Part shown: in pieces, positions 26,707 through 33,622 of the stretch
Layout of the letters: every line of letters begins with the position of its first letter
Position numbering within the stretch: the first letter of the stretch is position 1
Assembly: GCA_043782755.1 (NCBI GenBank)
Contig: JAYWAC010000164.1
Location: forward strand, 1-33,622
Direction: 5' to 3'
Origin: JADJYF01 sp043782755
Lineage (GTDB): Bacteria; Pseudomonadota; Gammaproteobacteria; Ga0077536
DNA: 33,622 bases
Program-made: the position numbers and the translations under genes
Notes under the pieces: generated by a model
What the model was told of the DNA's origin: nothing
Database searches by the model: none
The model's input: only the letters and a program-made list of their open reading frames with translations

Positions 26707-27618
26707 TCAGCGCGCCGGGATCGGCTGCATGAAGGAAAACGGCGCTTTCTCCTCGCCCTCGAAAGACACCAGTTCAAAGGCGTCCTTGGTCGCGAGGATC
26801 TTGCGCAGCAGGCGATTATTGAGCTCGTGACCTGATTTGTAGCCGTGGAAGGCACCGATCAGGCTGTGGCCGAGCAGGTAGAGATCGCCGATCGCGTCAA
26901 GAATCTTATGTTTGACGAACTCGTCTTCGTAACGCAGACCGTCTTCATTCAAGACTCGGTAATCGTCGACCACCACCGCGTTATCGAGGCTCCCTCCCAG
27001 CGCGAGATTCTGTTCACGCAGGATCTCGACGTCCTTCATGAAACCGAAAGTACGGGCCCGCGCCACTTCCTTAACGAAGCTGGTGGTCGAGAAATCGATC
27101 TCGGCGTGCTTGCTGCGCTGATGGAAGAAGGGATGATCGAACTCGATGGCGAAGGACACCTTGAAGCCATCGAAAGGCTCGAAGCGTGCCCACTTGTCGC
27201 CGTCGCGCACAGAAATCTGGCGCTTGATGCGCATGTATTTCTTGGGCTGGTTCTGTTCTTCGACCCCCGCCGACTGGATCAGAAATACGAAGGGACCCGC
27301 GCTGCCGTCCATGATCGGCACTTCCGCAGCGCTGAGGTCCACATAAGCGTTGTCGATACCCAAGCCCGCAAAGGCAGACAGCAGATGCTCGACGGTCGAG
27401 ATGCGTACGTTGTCTTTGACCAGGCTGGTGGAAAGACTGGTATCACCGACATTTTCCGCCCGTGCGACGATTTCCACCGGAGGCTTAAGGTCATCGCGCC
27501 GAAATACGATACCGGTGTCCGCCGGCGCCGGGCGTAAGGTTAAAAAAACCTTGCGCCCCGTGTGCAGGCCGACACCTGTCGCCCGAATCACGTTCTTCAG
27601 GGTGCGTTGTTTGATCAT
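26707..27618 (-). CDS. lpxC: UDP-3-O-acyl-N-acetylglucosamine deacetylase LpxC
   Basis: The committed step of lipid A synthesis, a zinc deacetylase. The 303 aa have the two-lobed LpxC fold with zinc ligand His78 in the EHLLSAFAGLGIDN motif, the later HKILDAIGDLYLLG motif that supplies the second His and the Asp, and the catalytic His in GAFHGYKSGHELNN. The length equals that of Pseudomonas LpxC (303). It begins at an ATG with GGGGAA before it. It follows ftsZ on the same strand by 143 bp and has its own promoter candidate. Presence of LpxC fits a Gram-negative outer membrane. Confidence 0.97.
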   Translation of the reverse strand: MIKQRTLKNVIRATGVGLHTGRKVFLTLRPAPADTGIVFRRDDLKPPVEIVARAENVGDTSLSTSLVKDNVRISTVEHLLSAFAGLGIDNAYVDLSAAEVPIMDGSAGPFVFLIQSAGVEEQNQPKKYMRIKRQISVRDGDKWARFEPFDGFKVSFAIEFDHPFFHQRSKHAEIDFSTTSFVKEVARARTFGFMKDVEILREQNLALGGSLDNAVVVDDYRVLNEDGLRYEDEFVKHKILDAIGDLYLLGHSLIGAFHGYKSGHELNNRLLRKILATKDAFELVSFEGEEKAPFSFMQPIPAR

Positions 27619-27660
27619 GTTCCCCGCTTCTACTGAGAGAAGGTCCGCTTATGCGTCAGG

Positions 27661-27669
27661 AATATAACA
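27661..27669 (-). promoter_or_regulatory. Candidate lpxC extended -10 promoter
   Basis: The minus strand reads TGTTATATT: an extended TGn element plus TATATT (27661-27666). A weak -35-like TTATCA (27686-27691) lies 19 bp upstream. The predicted start is about 37 bp before the lpxC ATG. It would let lpxC be made independently of ftsZ. Confidence 0.5.
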
Positions 27670-27751
27670 CACCTCCGTATAGGCTTGATAACCCAGTCCT
27701 TATTCCACGAACTGAGCAGTTCCCGGTCCCCCCGCCGCTCAACGCCACGCC

Positions 27752-27770
27752 GCTGACTGACTCAGTCAGC
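27752..27770 (-). repeat. 19-bp palindrome over the ftsZ stop codon
   Basis: GCTGACTGA-C-TCAGTCAGC is a perfect palindrome with a single central base, covering the last sense codons and stop of ftsZ (stop 27762-27764). A hairpin would have a very small loop and no T-run follows, so it is a poor intrinsic terminator; it may be a protein-binding site or chance. Confidence 0.5.
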
Positions 27771-28949
27771 CTGGCGACGCAGGAATGCGGGAATATCGAG
27801 ATAGTCGGTATTGCCGTCGCTCAAATCGGACAATACACGCTCATCCCGGTTGCGAATCACGGTCGGCCGGTCCAGACGGCGAAAGTCGATGTCGCCTTCG
27901 CTGCGACGGGCCGATGGGGCCGTGGTCGGGCCGGCAGACGCGATCGCCGAAGTCTGCTGCACGACCGGCGTTGGCTCTTCCTTCTGACGCGCCTCGCAGT
28001 TGATGCCGGTCGCGACCACGGTCACGCGGATTTCGTCTTCCATGTTCGGATCGATGACGGTACCGACCACCACGGTGGCATTGTCGGAGGCAAAGGCCTT
28101 GACGGTGTTACCGACTTCCTCGAACTCGCCCATCTTGAGGTCAATACCCGAGGTCACGTTGACCAGGATGCCCTTCGCGCCGGACAGATTGATGTCTTCC
28201 AGCAAGGGGCTAGAGATGGCGGCCTCGGCGGCGATGCGCGCGCGGTCCTGGCCGCGGGCGCTACCCGAACCCATCATCGCCATGCCCATTTCAGACATCA
28301 CGGTACGCACGTCGGCAAAGTCAACGTTGATGAGACCGGGACAGGTAATCAGCTCTGCGATGCCCTGCACCGCGCCGAGCAACACGTCGTTGGCCGCCTT
28401 GAAGGCGTCCAGCAAACTGATGTCGCGACCCAACACCGACAACAACTTCTCGTTCGGAATGGTGATCAGCGAATCGACGTACTGCGCGAGGTCACGGATA
28501 CCTTGGTCGGCGATCGCCGCGCGCTTCTTGCCTTCGAACGGGAAGGGACGAGTCACGACCGCCACGGTCAGTATGCCCATCTCCTTCGCGATCTGCGCCA
28601 CCACCGGCGCCGCGCCGGTACCGGTACCACCGCCCATGCCGGCGGTGATGAAGATCATGTCGGAGCCTTCGAGCACGTCGCCAATGCGATCGCGATCATC
28701 CATTGCCGCACGCTTGCCGATATCGGGATTGGCGCCCGCGCCCAAGCCCTTGGTGATATCTGCGCCGAGCTGCAAGGTGGTCTTGACCGATGAGTTCTTC
28801 AGCACCTGCGCGTCGGTATTCGCGCAGATGAATTCGACACCCTCGATCTCGGCGCTCAGCATGTGCTGCACCGCGTTGCCGCCGCCGCCGCCCACGCCGA
28901 TCACCTTGATGACCGCCCGTTGGCTATAGGAGTCCATGAGTTCGAACAT
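27762..28949 (-). CDS. ftsZ: Cell-division tubulin homologue FtsZ
   Basis: The GTPase that forms the Z-ring at midcell. The 395 aa have the GTP-binding domain with GVGGGGGNAVQHM near the N-terminus and the tubulin signature GGGTGTG (106-112), the T7 synergy loop (GLINVDFADV), a variable linker, and the conserved C-terminal peptide DYLDIPAFLRRQAD, the landing site for FtsA, ZipA and ZapD. The ATG follows GGAGG at normal spacing. It lies 116 bp after ftsA. Both FtsA and ZapD, which bind this tail, are coded in the window. Confidence 0.99.
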   Translation of the reverse strand: MFELMDSYSQRAVIKVIGVGGGGGNAVQHMLSAEIEGVEFICANTDAQVLKNSSVKTTLQLGADITKGLGAGANPDIGKRAAMDDRDRIGDVLEGSDMIFITAGMGGGTGTGAAPVVAQIAKEMGILTVAVVTRPFPFEGKKRAAIADQGIRDLAQYVDSLITIPNEKLLSVLGRDISLLDAFKAANDVLLGAVQGIAELITCPGLINVDFADVRTVMSEMGMAMMGSGSARGQDRARIAAEAAISSPLLEDINLSGAKGILVNVTSGIDLKMGEFEEVGNTVKAFASDNATVVVGTVIDPNMEDEIRVTVVATGINCEARQKEEPTPVVQQTSAIASAGPTTAPSARRSEGDIDFRRLDRPTVIRNRDERVLSDLSDGNTDYLDIPAFLRRQAD

Positions 28950-29065
28950 CGTCTTCCCTCCGTCTACTATCCATCCCGCATAGGGATGGGTGACTGTTAT
29001 CTATTTCGTTTCAACCAGCGTTGTCATGCAGCGTCGTACAGCCTTTCGGCCGACGGCGATGCTGC

Positions 29066-30304
29066 CTAAAAATTTCCATGGAACCAGGCCTTCATACGTT
29101 CCCAGAGACCCGCTGTGCTCTCGAAACGCGCAGGTTGGGTGAAGGTGCCGCCGCCGGCTTGATTGCCGAACAGCAACAGGCCGACACCCGTCGCGTAAAT
29201 CGGATTGCGCACCACATCGACCAGCCCCGCCACGTACTGCGGTGTGCCGAGTCTGACCGGCATGTGGAACACTTCTTCGGCGAGTTCGATCACGCCTTCC
29301 ATCTTTGAACCGCCACCGGTCAAGACCACACCGGCGGCCATCATCTCCTCGAAACCACTGCGCTTGAGTTCGGCCGCGACCAGACTGAACAGCTCTTCGT
29401 AACGGGGCTCGACTACTTCGGCGAGGGTCTGACGCACCAGACGTCGTGGCGGCCTGTCACCGACGCTCGGCACCTCGATGGTTTCATCGGGATTGGCGAG
29501 CTGCGTCAGCGCACAGGCGTAGCGAATCTTGATGTCCTCGGCATGATGGGTCGGCGTGCGCAGCGCGACCGCGATGTCGTTGGTCACCTGGTCACCCGCG
29601 ATCGGAATCACGGCCGAATGGTGGATGGCCCCGTGCACGAACACCGCGATGTCGGTGGTGCCCCCACCGATGTCACACAGACACACGCCCAGATCTTTTT
29701 CATCTTCGGTCAACACCGCATAGGACGAGGCCAACTGCTGCAGGATGATGTCATCGACCTCGAGTCCGCAACGACGTACACACTTGACGATATTCTGCGC
29801 CGCCGACACCGCGCCGGTCACCATGTGCACGCGCGATTCGAGACGTACACCAGACATGCCTATCGGTTCGCGTATGCCTTCTTGACCATCGATGATGAAC
29901 TCCTGCGGTAGGATGTGCAGAATTTTCTGATCGGCCGGAATCGCCACGGCGCGCGCCGCATCGATCACGCGTTCGACATCATTATGAGTGACCTCACTGT
30001 CGCGAATGGCGACGATGCCATGCGAGTTCAGACTGCGGATATGACCGCCGGCAATGCCGGCATACACCGAGTGAATCTCGCAGCCCGCCATCAACTCCGC
30101 TTCTTCGATGGCACGCTGGATCGACTGCACCGTCGACTCGATATTGACCACTACGCCCTTCTTCAGGCCGCGCGACGGATGGGAACCGAGACCCACCACT
30201 TCGATGGAACCATCGGATGAGATCTCACCGACGATGGCCACTACCTTGGACGTCCCGATGTCGAGGCCGACCAGCAGCTTCTTGTCCGGCTTCTTCACCA
30301 TCAT
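29066..30304 (-). CDS. ftsA: Cell-division actin-like protein FtsA
   Basis: It tethers FtsZ filaments to the inner membrane and recruits later division proteins. The 412 aa show the actin fold with phosphate-1 loop VGLDIGTSKVVAIVGE, the SHS2-type 1C subdomain, phosphate-2 loop CDIGGGTTDIAVF, the adenosine loop VVLTGGGSKM, and a C-terminal amphipathic membrane-targeting helix ending LWERMKAWFHGNF. A second ATG follows the first (MM), with GGAGC upstream. It follows ftsQ with a gap of 54 bp. Confidence 0.98.
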   Translation of the reverse strand: MMVKKPDKKLLVGLDIGTSKVVAIVGEISSDGSIEVVGLGSHPSRGLKKGVVVNIESTVQSIQRAIEEAELMAGCEIHSVYAGIAGGHIRSLNSHGIVAIRDSEVTHNDVERVIDAARAVAIPADQKILHILPQEFIIDGQEGIREPIGMSGVRLESRVHMVTGAVSAAQNIVKCVRRCGLEVDDIILQQLASSYAVLTEDEKDLGVCLCDIGGGTTDIAVFVHGAIHHSAVIPIAGDQVTNDIAVALRTPTHHAEDIKIRYACALTQLANPDETIEVPSVGDRPPRRLVRQTLAEVVEPRYEELFSLVAAELKRSGFEEMMAAGVVLTGGGSKMEGVIELAEEVFHMPVRLGTPQYVAGLVDVVRNPIYATGVGLLLFGNQAGGGTFTQPARFESTAGLWERMKAWFHGNF

Positions 30305-30358
30305 GCTTTGCTCCCGCGCATAAGCGCAGTGCCGACTTCAGTCCGCAACCCCTTCATT

Positions 30359-31111
30359 TCAACCATTCCTTCTCGCTGAACCGCGTTCACCCACCGCAAA
30401 GCCATTGGTGTAACGCATGTCGACATGACCGATACGCTCCCAGGCCGCATTCAAACCTTTGGTATAGCCCCACTTGAAGCGCGCCAGGCGCGCTTCCAGA
30501 TCGCGCCGGCCGAGCAGGATCTCGTGACCGCCGTCGGTGGTGATGGTCCACGCACGCCGATCAGACAGACTCAGCGCCACCGCCTTCAGGCCGATGGCGG
30601 CGAGCTGCTCGCGGACATAAGCGAAGCGCTCAAGCACTTCCTGCTCTGAACCGAGAGGACCATTGAGCTGCACCAGGTCGCGCGGCAAATCTTCCTGCGT
30701 GGGCACGAAGATATCGGCACGTTCGTTTAGCAGGCCGTAATCGCCCCAGCGCGCTACAGGAATCTGTTCGACGATGGTGACGTGCAGGCCATCGGGCCAC
30801 ATGCGGCTGACATTCGCATCACGTATCCAGGCTTCGTCCTGCAACAGGCGGCGGATGTCAGTGACATCGACGCCAAAGAAGCCGGCATGCACGGCACCGA
30901 CCACCGCGCGCTGCACATGTTCAGTAGTGAGGTGCTTGAACTCGCCTTCCACCATCACGCGCCGAATAGGTAGCGCCGCCGGATCGGACAACTCGCGCGC
31001 CAGCCACACCATCCCGATCATCGTCGCGACGATCATCACGATGAAAACCACCGTGGTCGGCGACACCGACGGTGGCATGGGCGCCGTTACCTTCGGTACG
31101 GCGTGACTCAT
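30359..31111 (-). CDS. ftsQ: Cell-division protein FtsQ
   Basis: A bitopic inner-membrane protein that links early and late divisome parts through FtsB and FtsL. The 250 aa comprise a short cytoplasmic tail, one membrane helix (about 19-38), a POTRA domain beginning IRRVMVEGEFKHLT (about 48-115), and the beta domain with WPDGLHVTIVEQIPVARWGD. The start ATG overlaps the ddl stop as ATGA. The sequence is less conserved than its neighbours, but context and the POTRA/beta layout make the call firm. Confidence 0.95.
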   Translation of the reverse strand: MSHAVPKVTAPMPPSVSPTTVVFIVMIVATMIGMVWLARELSDPAALPIRRVMVEGEFKHLTTEHVQRAVVGAVHAGFFGVDVTDIRRLLQDEAWIRDANVSRMWPDGLHVTIVEQIPVARWGDYGLLNERADIFVPTQEDLPRDLVQLNGPLGSEQEVLERFAYVREQLAAIGLKAVALSLSDRRAWTITTDGGHEILLGRRDLEARLARFKWGYTKGLNAAWERIGHVDMRYTNGFAVGERGSARRNG

Positions 31112-32067
31112 TTCTTCACCTCGCGCACCTGACTCGAGGCCAGGATCGCGACTACCAGATCTTCAAACGACCAGCCCGCCTGGCGCGCCGCCATTGGCAC
31201 CAGCGAATGATCGGTCATGCCCGGCACGGTATTCAGTTCGATCAGCCACATGCGGCCTTGCGCATCGCGCATGAAATCGACACGGCCCCAACCGCTGCCG
31301 TCCAGCGCGTTGAAGGCACGCAGACCCAGGGCCGCAGCCGCCGCTTCGTCCGCCACCGACAAACCGCAGGGACAGATATATGACGTGGTATCGACCAGAT
31401 ACTTGGCCGAGTAGTCGTAAATCTCGTGGGGCGTTTCGAGACGGATCATGGGTAAGGTCTGCCCGGCCACGATCGAAAGCGTGTATTCACCGCCATCGAC
31501 AAAACGTTCGGCCAACACGAGTTCGTCAAACGCGCGTGCGTCGCTGACCGCTTGCGCGAAATCCTCGGCACGCTTGACCTTGGTGACGCCGAGACTCGAA
31601 CCTTCGCGGGAGGGTTTCACGATCAGCGGCAGACCGAGATCGACAATGATGGCTTGCGCATCACTACCCGGCTCGACGACATGGAAGTCCGGCGTCGGCA
31701 GACCGGCACCTAGCCACGCCAGCTTGGTGCGGTATTTGTCCATCGCGATGGCGCAACCCGCGACACCGGTGCCGGTATACGGCAAGCCGAGCAGATCGAG
31801 CGCCGCCTGCACCTGACCGTCTTCACCGCCGCGACCGTGCAGGGCGATGAAATAGCGATCGAAAGCCTTGAAGCCCAATAGCGAATCAAGTGTGCCCGCC
31901 CAGTCCAGGGCCGTCGCATCGACACCGGCATTACACAGTGCGGTGGTAACGGCCGTGCCACTGTTCAAGGACACCTCGCGTTCGCCCGAGCGTCCGCCCA
32001 TCAGCACACCGACGCGGCCAGCATCGCGCACTACCTGTTCAAACTGCTGACTACTCGGCGCGCTCAT
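31108..32067 (-). CDS. ddl: D-alanine--D-alanine ligase
   Basis: It joins two D-alanines with ATP to make the dipeptide added by MurF to the peptidoglycan precursor. The ATP-grasp protein of 319 aa has the N-terminal motif GVLMGGRSGEREVSLNSG, the HGRGGEDGQVQAALDLLGLP loop, the substrate loop GSSLGVTKV and the metal-binding WLIELNTVPGMT. It corresponds to DdlB of the E. coli dcw cluster. Both ends overlap neighbours by ATGA, with murB upstream and ftsQ downstream. Confidence 0.97.
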   Translation of the reverse strand: MSAPSSQQFEQVVRDAGRVGVLMGGRSGEREVSLNSGTAVTTALCNAGVDATALDWAGTLDSLLGFKAFDRYFIALHGRGGEDGQVQAALDLLGLPYTGTGVAGCAIAMDKYRTKLAWLGAGLPTPDFHVVEPGSDAQAIIVDLGLPLIVKPSREGSSLGVTKVKRAEDFAQAVSDARAFDELVLAERFVDGGEYTLSIVAGQTLPMIRLETPHEIYDYSAKYLVDTTSYICPCGLSVADEAAAAALGLRAFNALDGSGWGRVDFMRDAQGRMWLIELNTVPGMTDHSLVPMAARQAGWSFEDLVVAILASSQVREVKK

Positions 32068-33002
32068 CCGCTGGCCTCTAGCACGTCACCGACGATTTGC
32101 ACTTCGGTCTCAAGCACGATATCGGTCTGCTCACGCACCGTGGCCTGCACATAACGGATCATCTGTTCGACATCGGCCGCGCGCGCGCCCGCATCGTTGA
32201 CGATGAAATTGGCATGCACGGTCGAGACTTCGCAGCCACCGATGCGATGGCCCTTGAGGCCACATTGTTCGATCAGGCGGCCAGCATGGTCGCCGGGCGG
32301 ATTCTTGAACACCGAGCCGCAGGATGCCTTACCGGTAGGCTGGCTCGCGCCGCGTTGCGCGAGCACCTGGCGAATACGCTCGTTGCCTTGGCCCTGCGCC
32401 GCGTCCGGCAGATGCAGCAGCGCACCGATGAACCAACCGGGCTGTGGCTGACGCACGTGCCGATAACTCGCGACGAACTCTGTACGTGCCATGCGCTCGA
32501 CCTGGCCGTGTCGATCGATCATTTCCGCCCATTCGACAAACTGCCAGATCTCACCACCCAGCGCACCGGCGTTCATACGCAGCGCGCCACCCAAGGTGCC
32601 GGGAATACCGGCGAGGAATTCGAGACCCGCTCTATCCTGCGCCGCCGCCGCACGCGCAAGTCGTGCGCAAGGCACGCCCGCTTCAGCATAGAGATGGCTA
32701 GCATCAGACCAGTGGCTGCCATCGAGATGTAGAGTCGAAATCACCGTGCCGCGCAGGCCGCCATCGCGAATCAAGAGATTGCTGCCGAGGCCGAGCCAGA
32801 ACATGGGATCGATGCCGTTGCCAGCCAGGAAGGCGATAAGGTCTTCACGATCGGCCGGTTCGAAAAAGCGCTCAGCGACACCACCGCAACGCCAACTGCA
32901 ATGACGCGCCATAGGCTCGCCACGACGATACTCGCCGCGCCAGGTCAGGCGAATGTTATCGAGCTGCGCGTTGAAGTCCGACACCTTGGGTGTTCCGTTC
33001 AT
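32064..33002 (-). CDS. murB: UDP-N-acetylenolpyruvoylglucosamine reductase MurB
   Basis: A flavoenzyme that reduces UDP-GlcNAc-enolpyruvate to UDP-MurNAc with NADPH. The FAD-binding half has the motif WLGLGSNLLIRDGGLRG and GIPGTLGGALRMNAGALGGE; the C-terminal half has SCGSVFKNPPGDHAGRLIEQ, with the catalytic Ser in GSVFKN, and a late Glu. The 312 aa and lack of the extra loop place it in the type II group rather than E. coli type I. Its ATG overlaps the murC stop as ATGA. Confidence 0.96.
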   Translation of the reverse strand: MNGTPKVSDFNAQLDNIRLTWRGEYRRGEPMARHCSWRCGGVAERFFEPADREDLIAFLAGNGIDPMFWLGLGSNLLIRDGGLRGTVISTLHLDGSHWSDASHLYAEAGVPCARLARAAAAQDRAGLEFLAGIPGTLGGALRMNAGALGGEIWQFVEWAEMIDRHGQVERMARTEFVASYRHVRQPQPGWFIGALLHLPDAAQGQGNERIRQVLAQRGASQPTGKASCGSVFKNPPGDHAGRLIEQCGLKGHRIGGCEVSTVHANFIVNDAGARAADVEQMIRYVQATVREQTDIVLETEVQIVGDVLEASG

Positions 33003-33622
33003 GCGACCAGGGCCTCGGCGATGGCGCCTATGTTGCCGGCGCCGAGCAAAGCGACCACGTCATCATCATGCACGATGTCAGCGAGCACGTCTTTGACCGC
33101 GCTGAGTTCAGCGACAAACACCGGGTCGATGTGACCACGCGTACGGATGGCGCGCGCCAGAGCGCGACCGTCAGCACCGGCGATTGGCGTTTCGCCGGCG
33201 GCATAGACTTCAAGCAATACCAGTACATCGGCACGCGACAATACCGCCGCGAAATCCTCGAACAGATCGCGCGTGCGGGTGTAACGATGGGGTTGGAACA
33301 CCACCAACAGGCGTCGCTCGGGAAAAGTGCGGCGGATGGTTTTCAACACCGCTTCCAATTCCTTGGGATGGTGACCGTAGTCATCGATGACGGTCACACG
33401 CTGCGTGCCAATTTCGATACCACGATGAATCTGACAACGACGCGCGATGCCCTGGAAGCCCGACAGCGCGCGCCGCGCGGCGTCGAGATCGACCCCCAGC
33501 TCACGCGCCACCGCGATCGAGGCCAGCGCGTTCTGCACGTTATGTTCGCCCGGCAGGTTCAACACAAACTCCGCTTCTGGCTGGGTTGCTTCGTCCTTCA
33601 AGGCAACACGAAAGTGCTCGCG
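32999..33622 (-). CDS. murC: UDP-N-acetylmuramate--L-alanine ligase MurC, partial
   Basis: The C-terminal 207 residues of MurC, which adds L-alanine to UDP-MurNAc with ATP; the N-terminal half and most of the ATP-binding domain are outside the window. The open frame runs to the window edge without a start that must be used. The LPGEHNVQNALASIAVA region and the C-terminal ligase-domain signature VIDDYGHHPKELEAVL identify MurC rather than MurD-F. It overlaps murB by ATGA, beginning the overlapping murC-murB-ddl-ftsQ series. Confidence 0.96.
   Translation of the reverse strand, partial: REHFRVALKDEATQPEAEFVLNLPGEHNVQNALASIAVARELGVDLDAARRALSGFQGIARRCQIHRGIEIGTQRVTVIDDYGHHPKELEAVLKTIRRTFPERRLLVVFQPHRYTRTRDLFEDFAAVLSRADVLVLLEVYAAGETPIAGADGRALARAIRTRGHIDPVFVAELSAVKDVLADIVHDDDVVALLGAGNIGAIAEALVA

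Noticed and set aside
27651..28793. Plus-strand open frame of 380 codons opposite ftsZ
   Set aside because: Shadow of ftsZ; the composition (His-, Arg- and Asp-rich) is that of an antisense frame.

Overview
The window is a gene-dense stretch of chromosome from a high-GC gammaproteobacterium (inference). The evidence is the division/cell-wall gene order murC-murB-ddl-ftsQ-ftsA-ftsZ-lpxC followed by an M23 peptidase and secA, a zapD gene beside coaE, the Nudix-TenI fusion, and a type IV pilus (T4P) system controlled by PilS/PilR and a sigma-54 promoter. The link of pilS/pilR to sucC/sucD recalls Xanthomonadales and relatives, but I would not name a genus. No tRNA, rRNA, CRISPR array, prophage or insertion sequence was seen.

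Region 1 (1-5166, all minus strand) is a pilin locus. It holds a truncated multi-spanning GT-C-type glycosyltransferase, pilA with a perfect-stem terminator and a strong sigma-54 promoter match, then pilR, pilS and a small PP0621-family zinc-ribbon protein joined by ATGA overlaps. PilS/PilR would activate pilA through the sigma-54 site, and the membrane protein may glycosylate the pilin.

Region 2 (5365-14514, mostly plus strand) is housekeeping: sucC-sucD (TCA cycle), nadE (NAD synthesis), bamD on the minus strand (outer-membrane assembly), rluD-pgeF and clpB. A REP-like inverted repeat lies between nadE and bamD. clpB has a sigma-32-type promoter that begins on the pgeF stop codon, and an internal start site for a short ClpB form.

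Region 3 (14654-20034, plus strand) is the T4P assembly operon pilB-pilC-pilD, running on into coaE and zapD. PilB lacks half of the family's usual tetracysteine motif.

Region 4 (20046-33622, minus strand except dciA) is the distal end of the division and cell-wall cluster. murC (partial), murB, ddl and ftsQ are joined by ATGA overlaps, followed by ftsA, ftsZ, lpxC, an M23 peptidase, secA, argJ and a Nudix-TenI fusion. lpxC and secA each have an extended -10 promoter candidate.

Almost everything belongs to a known family. I did not find an undescribed multi-gene system. The points most worth checking are regulatory and structural: the pilA sigma-54 promoter and upstream palindrome, the clpB heat-shock promoter and internal start, the altered PilB metal site, the pilC-pilD hairpin, and the pilin-linked glycosyltransferase.
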